Assembly: GCA_964409165.1 (NCBI GenBank)
Contig: CAYPCH010000053.1
Span: 1-23,800, forward strand
Length of the DNA: 23,800 nucleotides
DNA from: CAYPCH01 sp964409165
GTDB lineage: Bacteria > Bacillota > Clostridia > Acetivibrionales > Acetivibrionaceae
Direction of reading: 5' to 3'
Below, in pieces: positions 1-6,762 of the stretch (position 1 is its first letter; every line of letters starts with the position of its first letter). The translations under genes and the position numbers were made by a program. The notes beneath the pieces are model-generated. The model worked only from the letters and a program-made list of their open reading frames with translations. It was not told the DNA's origin and did not search any database.

Positions 1-31
1 TGAGTCAAAGGGGACGGTTCTTATCGACTCA
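1..31 (+). repeat. Element end: hairpin with GGGGACGGTTCT core in the loop
   Basis: Arms TGAGTC (1-6) and GACTCA (26-31) enclose the core at 10-21. GACTCA can pair instead with the TGAGTC at 33-38, because CTTATCGACTCA (20-31) and TGAGTCGATAAG (33-44) are perfect complements. The end can therefore switch between two foldbacks. The arm hexamer differs from that of the transposase element, but the core is identical. Confidence 0.6.
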
Positions 32-77
32 TTGAGTCGATAAGAAGAACGAAATCGCTAACGCGATGGCATTTTTA

Positions 78-86
78 TGGTATACT
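78..86 (+). promoter_or_regulatory. Possible extended -10 promoter inside the MITE-like element
   Basis: TGG followed by TATACT fits the extended -10 pattern TGnTATAAT with one mismatch. No good -35 is visible. If it is active, transcription would start near 93 and could run to the hairpin and T-run at 254-297, giving an RNA of roughly 200 nt. Weak call. Confidence 0.3.
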
Positions 87-222
87 AAAGATAAATTATT
101 ATCGTATGGGCAAAAAGATTGAAATTCCATATTCGACACAAATTAAAAAACTCCTTCTTTTTTTAAAAAACTTTTTAGTAATTCCTAATATAGTTCCTAA
201 TATTCCGCAATTTCCTTCTTCT

Positions 223-320
223 GGGCAATCAAAAATTTTGCGCGTGTTGCGAAAAGACTCAAAATTCAGTGTTTATCCACTGGTTGAGTCTTTTTTTCGC
301 GCAAAACTTCCGATTGACCC
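223..320 (+). repeat. Long imperfect hairpin with T-run inside the MITE-like element
   Basis: Nested complementary blocks: GGGCAATC (223-230) with GATTGACCC (312-320, one bulge); TTTTGCGCG (236-244) with CGCGCAAAA (298-306); AAAAGACTCAA (252-262) with TTGAGTCTTTT (284-294); CAGTG (267-271) with CACTG (278-282). The inner stem followed by seven T (291-297) looks like an intrinsic terminator on the plus strand. The GACTCA/TGAGTC sequence is the same hexamer that forms the arms at the element's ends. Confidence 0.6.
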
Positions 321-362
321 TTTTATGAACCGTCCACTTTGACTCAGTTGGGAGAATTTACC

Positions 363-392
363 GGGCAAGTCGAGAACCGTCCCCACTTGCTC
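363..392 (-). repeat. Solitary element end (GGGGACGGTTCT core, different arms)
   Basis: GCAAGT (365-370) and ACTTGC (385-390) form a hairpin, extendable to 363/392 with a G-T pair. Its loop holds AGAACCGTCCCC (373-384), the reverse complement of the core at 10-21 and 17507-17518. The arms match neither those at 1-31 nor those at 17500-17526. It looks like the right end of another copy whose partner is missing. It lies only five bases upstream of the alaS -35 box. Confidence 0.6.
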
Positions 393-397
393 TTGTG

Positions 398-426
398 TTG
401 ACACTAAAACAATAGTTTTATATAAT
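398..426 (+). promoter_or_regulatory. Sigma-A promoter of alaS
   Basis: TTGACA (398-403), 17 bases, then TATAAT (421-426): a perfect consensus housekeeping promoter. The start point would be near 433, giving a leader of about 110 nt. That leader has no T-box core (no GGTGGNACCGCG-like sequence), only a weak possible foldback between GCTCT (463-467) and AGAGC (494-498). alaS therefore appears not to be controlled by a tRNA-sensing T-box here. Confidence 0.85.
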
Positions 427-542
427 TTTATAAATGGAGTTAGTACTTATTCATTACCGTTGGCTCTGACCTATAATCTATAGCATAATTCATAGAGCAG
501 GTTAACATTTGGTGAAAATTATCTGGAGAGGAAGAAAAGAGA

Positions 543-3185
543 ATGCAAAAATTAGGACTTAATGAGTTAAGAGAAAGGTTTTTAAGCTTTTTTGAAGGTA
601 AAGGTCATTTGAGATTGCCAAGCTTTCCGCTGGTTCCGCAAAATGACCCAAGTCTCCTTTTGATAAATTCGGGAATGGCTCCGTTAAAGCCTTATTTTAC
701 AGGCAAGGAAGAACCGCCTAGAAGACGGATTATAACATGTCAGAAATGCATACGTACTCCAGATATTGAGAATGTGGGCAAAACAGCAAGGCACGGAACT
801 TTTTTTGAAATGCTGGGCAACTTCTCTTTTGGGGATTATTTTAAAAAAGAAGCAATTCCATGGGCATGGGAATTCTTCACCAAGGATCTTAAAATGCCTG
901 TAGACAAGCTCTGGGTTTCCATATATGAAGATGATGATGAGGCTTTTGAAATCTGGAATAAGGATGTAGGGCTACCAGAAGACAGGATTGTAAGAATGGG
1001 TAAGGAGGATAATTTCTGGGAGCATGGAACAGGACCTTGTGGTCCCTGCTCGGAAATATATTTTGACAGAGGCGGGGAACATGGATGCGGCAAATCCGAC
1101 TGTAAGGTAGGATGTGAATGCGACCGATTTATAGAGTTATGGAACCTTGTATTCACACAGTTTAATAAAGATGAGGAGGGCAATTATACAAGGCTTCCCA
1201 ACCCCAATATTGATACAGGTATGGGTCTTGAAAGACTTGCATGTGTCATGCAGGGAGTAAATAACCTGTTTGAAGTGGATACAGTAAGAAATGTTTTAAG
1301 CCATATATGTAAGCTGGCAGGTGTGGAGTACGGCAATGCGGTAAAGACGGATGTTTCCATAAGGGTCGTAACAGACCATATAAGAAGTACTACCATGATG
1401 GTGTCGGATGGTGTTATACCCTCTAATGAGGGGAGAGGTTATGTACTGAGAAGGCTTTTGAGAAGAGCGGCCAGACATGGTAAACTTTTGGGTATTGATA
1501 AGTTATTTCTTCACGATGTTGCCATGGTGGTTATAAATGAGTCTAAAGAGGCTTATCCTAAACTTCTCGAAAGAGCCGAAGATATCAGTAGGGTCATAAG
1601 AATTGAGGAAGAAAAGTTTGAAGCGACAATTGACCAGGGGTTGGTTATATTGAATAAATTTATCAGTGAAACCAAGAATAGTGGCAAAGATATCATTACT
1701 GGCGATATAGCTTTTAAGCTTCATGAAACATATGGATTTCCCATTGATTTGACTAGGGAAATAGCCGAAGAAAACGGGCTTAAGGTTGATGAGGAAGGCT
1801 TTAGGGTTAGGATGAAGGAGCATCAGATAATGGCAAAGAATGATTATCTGAGCAAACACGGATCCGCATGGGGGGACGATATTTTTTCAAATTTGGACAA
1901 GGGCGTAAAGACAGAGTTTGCAGGATATGATATGCATGAGACGGATTCGGAGGTTTTATATATAATAAAAGAAAATGAAATTGTTGATACTGCAACAAGT
2001 GGAGACAATGTAACCGTTATTCTTGACAGAACGCCTTTTTATGCAGAGAGCGGCGGACAAGTAGGCGACCAGGGATATATTGAAGCCAAAAATGCAAAAG
2101 TAAAGGTTAACGACTGTAAAAAGACTGATGATGGGAAATACCTTCATATAGGCATTGTTGAAACAGGAAATATTGAAAAGGGTGCTAAAGTGAAAGCTGT
2201 TATTGACTTAAGAAGAAGAACCGCAATTGCCAGAAACCATACGACAACTCACCTTTTGCATAAAGCACTTAAGAGTGTGCTTGGAACTCATGTAAATCAA
2301 GCAGGTTCTTTGGTCGAACCCGACAGGTTGAGGTTTGATTTTACGCATTTTTCTTCTATATCTTATGATGAATTAAGAAGAATAGAAAATGAAGTAAATG
2401 ATAAAATACTTGAAAGCATTCCGGTTGACATAAGAGAAATGAGTATGGATGAGGCAAAGAAGCAAGGAGCAACAGCGTTATTTGGAGAAAAATACGGCAA
2501 CTGTGTAAGAGTCGTAAAAATAGGTGATTACAGTCTGGAGCTTTGCGGCGGAGCCCATCTTAATACGACATCCCAGGCTGGGTTTATAAAGATACTTGGG
2601 GAGAGCGGAATTGCTGCGGGGGTTAGAAGGATAGAAGCTCTGACAGGAGAGGCTGCACTCAAATATTTTGCTCAAAGAGAAGAACTGATAAATGAAGTTG
2701 CCCAAGTATTGAAAGCAAATCCCCAGGATAGTGTAAGAAAGATTGAAACGCTGGTTGCAGAAGTCAAGAGCGCTCAAAAGGAGATTGAGCAGTTAAGGGG
2801 CAAGCTTGTAAGCAGTTCACTGGACGATGTTCTGGCAAAGGCTATCGATATAAAAGGAATAAAAGTTATTACTGCGCGTTTTGATCAGCTTGATATGGAA
2901 GCTTTAAGAAACACCGGAGACACTATAAAAAGTAAAATTAACTCAGGGGTATTGGTTCTTGCTTCTGGTTATGAAGATAAGGTTAGTTTGATTGCGACAG
3001 CAACAAAAGATGTGGTTTCAAAAGGTATTCATTGTGGAAATATTATAAGAGAAGTTGCCAAAGTCGCTGGAGGAGGCGGAGGAGGACGTCCAGATATGGC
3101 TCAGGCGGGCGGTAAGGATGTTTCAAAGATAAACGATGCTCTGGAAGTTGTAGCAAAAGTCATAGAATTGCAGATTACGGAATAG
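543..3185 (+). CDS. alaS: Alanine--tRNA ligase (AlaRS)
   Basis: Charges tRNA-Ala with alanine in the cytoplasm. At 880 residues it has the usual full bacterial length. Visible parts: N-terminal class II catalytic core (RHGTFFEMLGNFSFGDYF at about 83-100; DTGMGLERL at 224-232); editing domain with the zinc-site pattern H566-xxx-H570 and C668-xxx-H672 (LCGGAH); an alpha-helical linker at about 700-770; and a C-terminal C-Ala domain with the Gly-rich stretch before RPDMAQAGGKD near residue 850. The ATG at 543 follows GGAGAGGAAG at a suitable distance. The gene heads a transcription unit with the HIT gene 45 bp downstream. An insert CGKSDCKVGCECDRF (182-196) carries four cysteines, as in many clostridial AlaRS. 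Very secure. Confidence 0.98.
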   Translation: MQKLGLNELRERFLSFFEGKGHLRLPSFPLVPQNDPSLLLINSGMAPLKPYFTGKEEPPRRRIITCQKCIRTPDIENVGKTARHGTFFEMLGNFSFGDYFKKEAIPWAWEFFTKDLKMPVDKLWVSIYEDDDEAFEIWNKDVGLPEDRIVRMGKEDNFWEHGTGPCGPCSEIYFDRGGEHGCGKSDCKVGCECDRFIELWNLVFTQFNKDEEGNYTRLPNPNIDTGMGLERLACVMQGVNNLFEVDTVRNVLSHICKLAGVEYGNAVKTDVSIRVVTDHIRSTTMMVSDGVIPSNEGRGYVLRRLLRRAARHGKLLGIDKLFLHDVAMVVINESKEAYPKLLERAEDISRVIRIEEEKFEATIDQGLVILNKFISETKNSGKDIITGDIAFKLHETYGFPIDLTREIAEENGLKVDEEGFRVRMKEHQIMAKNDYLSKHGSAWGDDIFSNLDKGVKTEFAGYDMHETDSEVLYIIKENEIVDTATSGDNVTVILDRTPFYAESGGQVGDQGYIEAKNAKVKVNDCKKTDDGKYLHIGIVETGNIEKGAKVKAVIDLRRRTAIARNHTTTHLLHKALKSVLGTHVNQAGSLVEPDRLRFDFTHFSSISYDELRRIENEVNDKILESIPVDIREMSMDEAKKQGATALFGEKYGNCVRVVKIGDYSLELCGGAHLNTTSQAGFIKILGESGIAAGVRRIEALTGEAALKYFAQREELINEVAQVLKANPQDSVRKIETLVAEVKSAQKEIEQLRGKLVSSSLDDVLAKAIDIKGIKVITARFDQLDMEALRNTGDTIKSKINSGVLVLASGYEDKVSLIATATKDVVSKGIHCGNIIREVAKVAGGGGGGRPDMAQAGGKDVSKINDALEVVAKVIELQITE

Positions 3186-3230
3186 AAGGAATATAACAAA
3201 TATAACAAATAGAAGGAAGGAGCACACATA

Positions 3231-3575
3231 ATGGATAATTGTATTTTTTGCAGGATTATTAACAGGGAGTTGCCATCTACTATTGTGTATGAGAACGATA
3301 AAGTGCTTGCATTCAAGGATATCAATCCTGTCGTAGCTTTTCACGTTCTTATTGTTCCGAAAAAGCACATAGCGAGTATAAAGGATATAAATGAGGATAA
3401 TGGGAGTATTCTTACGGATGTTCATATTGCTGCAAACAGGATTGCTGAGGAGAACGGGATATCAGACAAAGGGTACAGGCTTATTAATAATTGCGGTGCC
3501 GGTGCAGGACAAACTGTCTTCCATCTTCATTACCACATGTTGAGCGGGGATGAGTTGGGAGAAAAACTTTTATAA
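3231..3575 (+). CDS. HIT-family nucleotide-binding hydrolase (HinT-like)
   Basis: At 114 residues it matches the HinT/PKCI branch, small cytoplasmic enzymes that hydrolyse purine nucleoside phosphoramidates and also aminoacyl-adenylates. The histidine triad VFHLHYHML has H98, H100 and H102; the fold's opening strand is visible as CIFCRIINRELP (4-15). C4 and C7 form a CxxC as in several bacterial members. The ATG at 3231 is preceded by AGGAAGGAG with good spacing. It lies 45 bp behind alaS, so it is probably co-transcribed. Removal of adenylates leaked by the synthetase is a plausible but unproven link. No obvious terminator follows; the next bases begin a repeat-rich region. Confidence 0.93.
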   Translation: MDNCIFCRIINRELPSTIVYENDKVLAFKDINPVVAFHVLIVPKKHIASIKDINEDNGSILTDVHIAANRIAEENGISDKGYRLINNCGAGAGQTVFHLHYHMLSGDELGEKLL

Positions 3576-3591
3576 TTTTACAAGATATATT

Positions 3592-3690
3592 GAATGTGAT
3601 AAAGATTTTACATCGCACTTCAGTTTCCTTAGGAATAGTATAAATAAATTTAAAAACAGTATTGAAATATTTTGCTAATTGTGATAATAT
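3592..3690 (+). repeat. Intergenic repeat, copy 1
   Basis: The head at 3598-3635 matches 5672-5709 at 34 of 38 positions; both begin GATAAAGATTTTACA and end TTTCCTTAGGAA. The preceding TGAATGTGATAAAG also matches 13076-13090 apart from one inserted base. The tail (TTGAAATATTTTGCTAAT near 3665-3683) is a looser match to the tails of the other copies. It does not encode protein. Function unknown. Confidence 0.6.
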
Positions 3691-3874
3691 TTCTTTGTGA
3701 CAATCATATAAAAACTAAATATATTACATATAAGTTCATATTGCATTGTTAGAGTTTATTGGACTTGATTATTTAATGCTACATTAATTCAAAGACTTAT
3801 ATTACTACACTTTAAGACAGGCTTTTATATTTTTTTACTATACTATATAACTTTATTATCAGGGGGACGTAACA

Positions 3875-3973
3875 ATGGACAAAAGTATAAACAAACTTTT
3901 ACAGAACATTTTATTTAGTGTAATTGCTGTAGTTTTGATTTTTGGGTTACTGATGGGCGTTGCAAATGCTTAG
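3875..3973 (+). CDS. 32-residue hydrophobic mini-protein or leader peptide
   Basis: A short frame starts at ATG 3875 behind a strong Shine-Dalgarno (AGGGGGA, 3861-3867, seven-base spacing) and ends at TAG 3971-3973. The peptide starts MDKSINKLLQN, has a hydrophobic stretch of about 18 residues (ILFSVIAVVLIFGLLMGV, 12-29) and ends in ANA. It looks like a single-pass membrane micropeptide, or like a signal sequence that stops at its AxA cleavage site. A terminator follows at 4042. I do not recognise the family. The strong ribosome binding site and clear hydrophobic profile make it more than chance, but no homology was tested. It could also be the remnant of a longer secreted protein. Confidence 0.5.
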   Translation: MDKSINKLLQNILFSVIAVVLIFGLLMGVANA

Positions 3974-4041
3974 AGTACTTTTGAGAAAACTCAATGGAAT
4001 GGGATTGAAATAAAATTGTTGTAAAGGATTATGTATTGACT

Positions 4042-4070
4042 GACCGGGATATTAAACCCGGTCTTTTCTT
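4042..4070 (+). terminator. Intrinsic terminator after the mini-gene
   Basis: GACCGGG (4042-4048) pairs perfectly with CCCGGTC (4057-4063) across an eight-base loop and is followed by TTTTCTT. It is oriented to stop plus-strand transcription from the mini-gene, and possibly read-through from alaS-HIT, before it runs antisense into the sugar transferase gene. Confidence 0.8.
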
Positions 4071-4080
4071 ATGTGTATTC

Positions 4081-4140
4081 AAGTGTAAGTAAAAATATAA
4101 CTTCCACGAAGAAGTAGAAGTTATATTTTTACTTACACTT
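4081..4140. repeat. Perfect 24-bp inverted repeat downstream of the sugar transferase
   Basis: 4081-4104 is the exact reverse complement of 4117-4140 around a 12-base loop. The outer ends read AAGTGTAAGT and ACTTACACTT. It lies 25 bp beyond the stop codon of the minus-strand gene, where a terminator would be expected, but no T-run follows on either strand. The loop edge and right arm, 4114-4128 (GTAGAAGTTATATTT), are the exact reverse complement of 5716-5730 on the other side of the gene. Confidence 0.85.
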
Positions 4141-4165
4141 AATTCTATTTTAGAAGCACCTCTTT

Positions 4166-5560
4166 TTAGTAAGCATCTCTTCTTTTAAAGACCATAATGA
4201 CAGTTTTAAGAATAATTTTGATGTCAAGCCAGATTGACCATTTATCTATATACTGGGTGTCAAGTTTTACCACTTCGTCAAAATCGGTAATGCTGCTTCT
4301 GCCACTAACCTGCCACATTCCTGTAATGCCCGGTTTTATGCTGATTCTACGTCTGTGATAAGATTCATACTTGCTCACTTCATCCAAAGTAGGAGGTCTT
4401 GTCCCTACAAGGCTCATATCGCCTTTTAACACATTAATGAACTGTGGAAGCTCGTCGATGCTTGTTTTTCTTATAAATTTGCCCACATTTGTAACTCTCG
4501 GATCGTTTTTGATTTTGAACATAAGCCCTCCATCAACCTGGTTCAAAGCAGAAAGTTTTTGTTTGCTTTCTTCAGCATCGGAAGACATGGAACGGAATTT
4601 ATACAGTTTAAATACCCTGCCGTTTAAGCCGACTCTATTCTGAGAGAAAATTACAGGTCCCGGAGAATCAAGTTTTATTGCAATTGAAACAAATAGTGAC
4701 AAAAGACTTGTGATTATTATCCCGACAATAGAACCTACTATGTCCATAGCCCTTTTTAGAAAGAGTTGCACAAGGTTTAAGGATACGGTGTGAAATGTTA
4801 ATACAGGTAAAGTTCCTATACTGGTCAAATGTGTCTTTGAGAGCTTTAAATCATACAGGTTCAATATCATTCTTACTGTAATACCCATTTCTTCACAGAG
4901 CAGGATATACTGTTCTACTTGACCTACATAATCCTTAGGGAGTGCAAATATTACTTCATCTACAACATTTTGTTTTATAATACTTTCAAGATCGTTTATA
5001 TAGCCTAAGTTATAACTCGCTTTAAAAGATTTTTTTGTATTGACGCGCACATATCCTAATATTTTCATATTGAGATTTGTTTTTTTGATATAGTGCCTGA
5101 ACTTTCGTGCAACGCTAGGTGAACCAACAATAATTACACGGGTTGCTTCATCATTACTATTTAATTTGCTGATATAAAAAATATAAACCAGCCTCTCTAT
5201 AATCAATAGAGACGAGGAAGATACATAAATTATAAACAAGGCTCTACTGAACATTGTTTCTTTTATAAAGAAAATCATTGAAGCTGAAAAAAGGCTGGAA
5301 ATAAGGGTGGATAAAAGGCAGTTGCGTATTATCCTGTCAGCATAGCAAAAACTTGTCTTATCGTACATATCCAATGAATTCATGCAAAACAGCCATACTG
5401 GTATGTATATCACTAGAATCCACAGATATTCTTTTATATGGTGAAGGGATGTATAAAAGGATGCTATATAGTATGCTAAAAAATATGTACCTATCAGAAA
5501 TAAAATATCCAGTAATAATTGTACAACATTTGTGTATGCTCTTTTGTTCAGTCTATACAT
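4166..5560 (-). CDS. Polyprenyl-phosphate sugar-phosphate transferase (WbaP/EpsL-type)
   Basis: Transfers a sugar-1-phosphate from a nucleotide sugar to undecaprenyl phosphate, the first membrane step of exopolysaccharide, capsule or glycan assembly. At 464 residues it has the long two-part architecture: four to five N-terminal membrane spans (about 12-32, 46-62, 82-99, 106-128), a Rossmann-like middle (RVIIVGSPSVARKF, 141-154), a further membrane helix at about 272-295, and the conserved catalytic part. The catalytic part has KLYKFRSM (318-325), SIDELPQF with the Asp-Glu pair D369-E370, SLVGTRPP (383-390) and PGITGMWQVSGR (410-421). The start ATG (5560) follows AAGGTGGG on the minus strand. 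It points against its housekeeping neighbours and has no other polysaccharide genes beside it, so it looks like an isolated insertion. The sugar cannot be told from sequence. Confidence 0.92.
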   Translation of the reverse strand: MYRLNKRAYTNVVQLLLDILFLIGTYFLAYYIASFYTSLHHIKEYLWILVIYIPVWLFCMNSLDMYDKTSFCYADRIIRNCLLSTLISSLFSASMIFFIKETMFSRALFIIYVSSSSLLIIERLVYIFYISKLNSNDEATRVIIVGSPSVARKFRHYIKKTNLNMKILGYVRVNTKKSFKASYNLGYINDLESIIKQNVVDEVIFALPKDYVGQVEQYILLCEEMGITVRMILNLYDLKLSKTHLTSIGTLPVLTFHTVSLNLVQLFLKRAMDIVGSIVGIIITSLLSLFVSIAIKLDSPGPVIFSQNRVGLNGRVFKLYKFRSMSSDAEESKQKLSALNQVDGGLMFKIKNDPRVTNVGKFIRKTSIDELPQFINVLKGDMSLVGTRPPTLDEVSKYESYHRRRISIKPGITGMWQVSGRSSITDFDEVVKLDTQYIDKWSIWLDIKIILKTVIMVFKRRDAY

Positions 5561-5667
5561 TATGTTTAACCCACCTTAAAATAAAACTTATGCTTAGGAA
5601 TATTTTAACACTGTTTAAGAGAAAAATAAAGTATAATGTCAGAGATAGAAAATCTTATCTATTATGA

Positions 5668-5749
5668 ATACGATAAAGATTTTACACTACACTTCAATTT
5701 CCTTAGGAAAGTTTGAAATATAACTTCTACTATAATTTTCGCGATCAAT
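5668..5749 (+). repeat. Intergenic repeat, copy 2 (most complete)
   Basis: The head at 5672-5709 matches copy 1 (34 of 38). It continues through AAATATAACTTCTAC (5716-5730), the reverse complement of 4114-4128, to the tail ATTTTCGCGATCAAT (5735-5749), shared with 7743-7757 and 13172-13186. A partial extra head (AGATTTTACACTTAC) lies at about 5812-5826. The interval 5561-5889 contains no gene I can support. These repeats are its main content. Confidence 0.6.
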
Positions 5750-5889
5750 CCATTTTGTTTCAGTATTAATTGTAAAATAAGGCTTTATATAAAGGCATTG
5801 GAAGATTTTACACTTACAAAAAGCAATGTACTCTTTTCTAAAATGGTTGTTTGCGTCTTGATTATATCAAAGCATTATTAAAATAAATG

Positions 5890-5919
5890 TTGACACGGAT
5901 TCTACAATTAAGATATAAT
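5890..5919 (+). promoter_or_regulatory. Sigma-A promoter of rpsU-yqeY
   Basis: TTGACA (5890-5895), 18 bases, then TATAAT (5914-5919): both boxes match consensus. The start point would be about 5926, leaving a leader of about 90 nt before the GTG start of rpsU. No riboswitch-like structure stands out in that leader. Confidence 0.82.
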
Positions 5920-6017
5920 ATAGTGTGTGCTATATTTAGCTTTGTTTCCAATAAAATCCACACTACAAATAAAGTTTAGTCTTAGCACAATTGCTGCCAT
6001 CGGAGGGAGGGAAATAC

Positions 6018-6194
6018 GTGTCTGAAGTTAGAGTTAAAGAGAATGAGTCTCTTGACAGTGCTCTCAAAAGGTTTAAGAGGCAATGCGCTAAAGCAGGCGT
6101 GTTGGCTGAAGTAAGAAAAAGGGAGCATTATGAGAAACCAAGTGTAAAGAGGAAGAAAAAATCTGAAGCTGCAAGAAAGAGAAAGTTCAAATAA
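6018..6194 (+). CDS. rpsU: 30S ribosomal protein S21 (bS21)
   Basis: A 58-residue basic protein of the small ribosomal subunit, starting SEVRVKENESLDSALKRFKR and ending in a Lys/Arg-rich tail (KRKKKSEAARKRKFK), the family hallmark. The start is GTG at 6018, behind GGAGGGAGG (6002-6010) with about seven bases of spacing; upstream in-frame starts would precede that ribosome binding site. The stop overlaps the purine of a downstream ATG, and yqeY follows at once. rpsU next to yqeY is a common arrangement in Firmicutes. Confidence 0.97.
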   Translation: MSEVRVKENESLDSALKRFKRQCAKAGVLAEVRKREHYEKPSVKRKKKSEAARKRKFK

Positions 6195-6208
6195 TGGAGG
6201 AGTATGCA

Positions 6209-6652
6209 ATGTCCCTTAAGGAGAGACTGTTAGAAGACATGAAAGCGGCCATGAGGGATAAGGATGTTATCAGGAAGAATACTGTCCAGATGGCTAGGTC
6301 CGCGGTGCTTCAGGTTGAAAAGGATAATAAAATTGCCCTTGACGACGATGGTGTATTGGAGATAATTGCAAAGGAAGTTAAAAAGAGAAAAGATTCCCTG
6401 CCTGAGTACGAAAAATCGGGTAGGCAAGATCTGATAAAGAATTTGAAAGCAGAGATTGATGCACTTTTGCAGTATTTGCCCGAACAGCTGACTGAAGAGG
6501 AACTTGAGGTTATTGTCAGGGAAGCTCTTAAAGAGACAGGAGCAAGTTCGCAGAAGGATATAGGCAAGATAATGCAGGCGGTTCTACCGAAGGTAAAAGG
6601 TAGAGCTGATGGCAAAATGGTTAATCAAATTGTTAAAAAAATATTTGGATAA
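6209..6652 (+). CDS. yqeY: GatB/YqeY-domain protein
   Basis: A 147-residue cytoplasmic protein of the YqeY family, related to the C-terminal tRNA-binding tail of the amidotransferase subunit GatB. Its own biochemical role is not settled. Family features: opening MSLKERLLEDMKAAMRDKD, mid-region EYEKSGRQDLI, and the end with GKIMQAVLPKVKGRADGKMVNQIVK. I choose ATG 6209 over the in-frame ATG at 6194, because GGAGGA (6197-6202) lies just upstream of 6209 and family members start at MSLKE. It is co-transcribed with rpsU (14 bp apart) and ends at a clear terminator. Confidence 0.93.
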   Translation: MSLKERLLEDMKAAMRDKDVIRKNTVQMARSAVLQVEKDNKIALDDDGVLEIIAKEVKKRKDSLPEYEKSGRQDLIKNLKAEIDALLQYLPEQLTEEELEVIVREALKETGASSQKDIGKIMQAVLPKVKGRADGKMVNQIVKKIFG

Positions 6653-6678
6653 AGCTCGATAATAATCGAGCTTTTTTT
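6653..6678 (+). terminator. Intrinsic terminator of rpsU-yqeY
   Basis: AGCTCGAT (6653-6660) and ATCGAGCT (6665-6672) form a perfect 8-bp stem with an AATA loop, followed by a run of T to 6678. It starts at the base after the yqeY stop codon. Confidence 0.92.
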
Positions 6679-6762
6679 ATAGAAAAACCCGGGCGAAGGA
6701 TTAAAAAGATGAAGGAATAAAAATCAGTAATTTAAAGTAACGGATTGAAAGGGGATTGTGAA

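Larger units (their letters stand above)
1..346. mobile_element. MITE-like non-coding element with 20-bp terminal inverted repeats
   Basis: Seen: the first 20 bases, TGAGTCAAAGGGGACGGTTC, are the reverse complement of 327-346 with one mismatch (19 of 20). The interior is AT-rich. It has a 12-bp hairpin at 20-44, a small ATCGC/GCGAT hairpin at 54-67 and a large imperfect hairpin at 223-320. No convincing gene lies inside: the only sizeable frame (ATG at 106, 78 codons) has no Shine-Dalgarno sequence and runs into the terminal repeat. The core GGGGACGGTTCT (10-21) also forms the ends of the transposase element at 17500-18442. Inference: a non-autonomous relative mobilised in trans by a REP-associated (Y1) transposase. 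The left end coincides with the window edge, so the element could extend further upstream. Confidence 0.65.

Noticed and set aside
106..342. 78-codon plus-strand frame inside the MITE-like element
   Set aside because: No ribosome binding site, low-complexity AT-driven composition, and it ends inside the terminal repeat. Best explained as a chance frame.
398..542. T-box leader for alaS
   Set aside because: No T-box core or attenuator hairpin with T-run is present between the promoter and the start codon.
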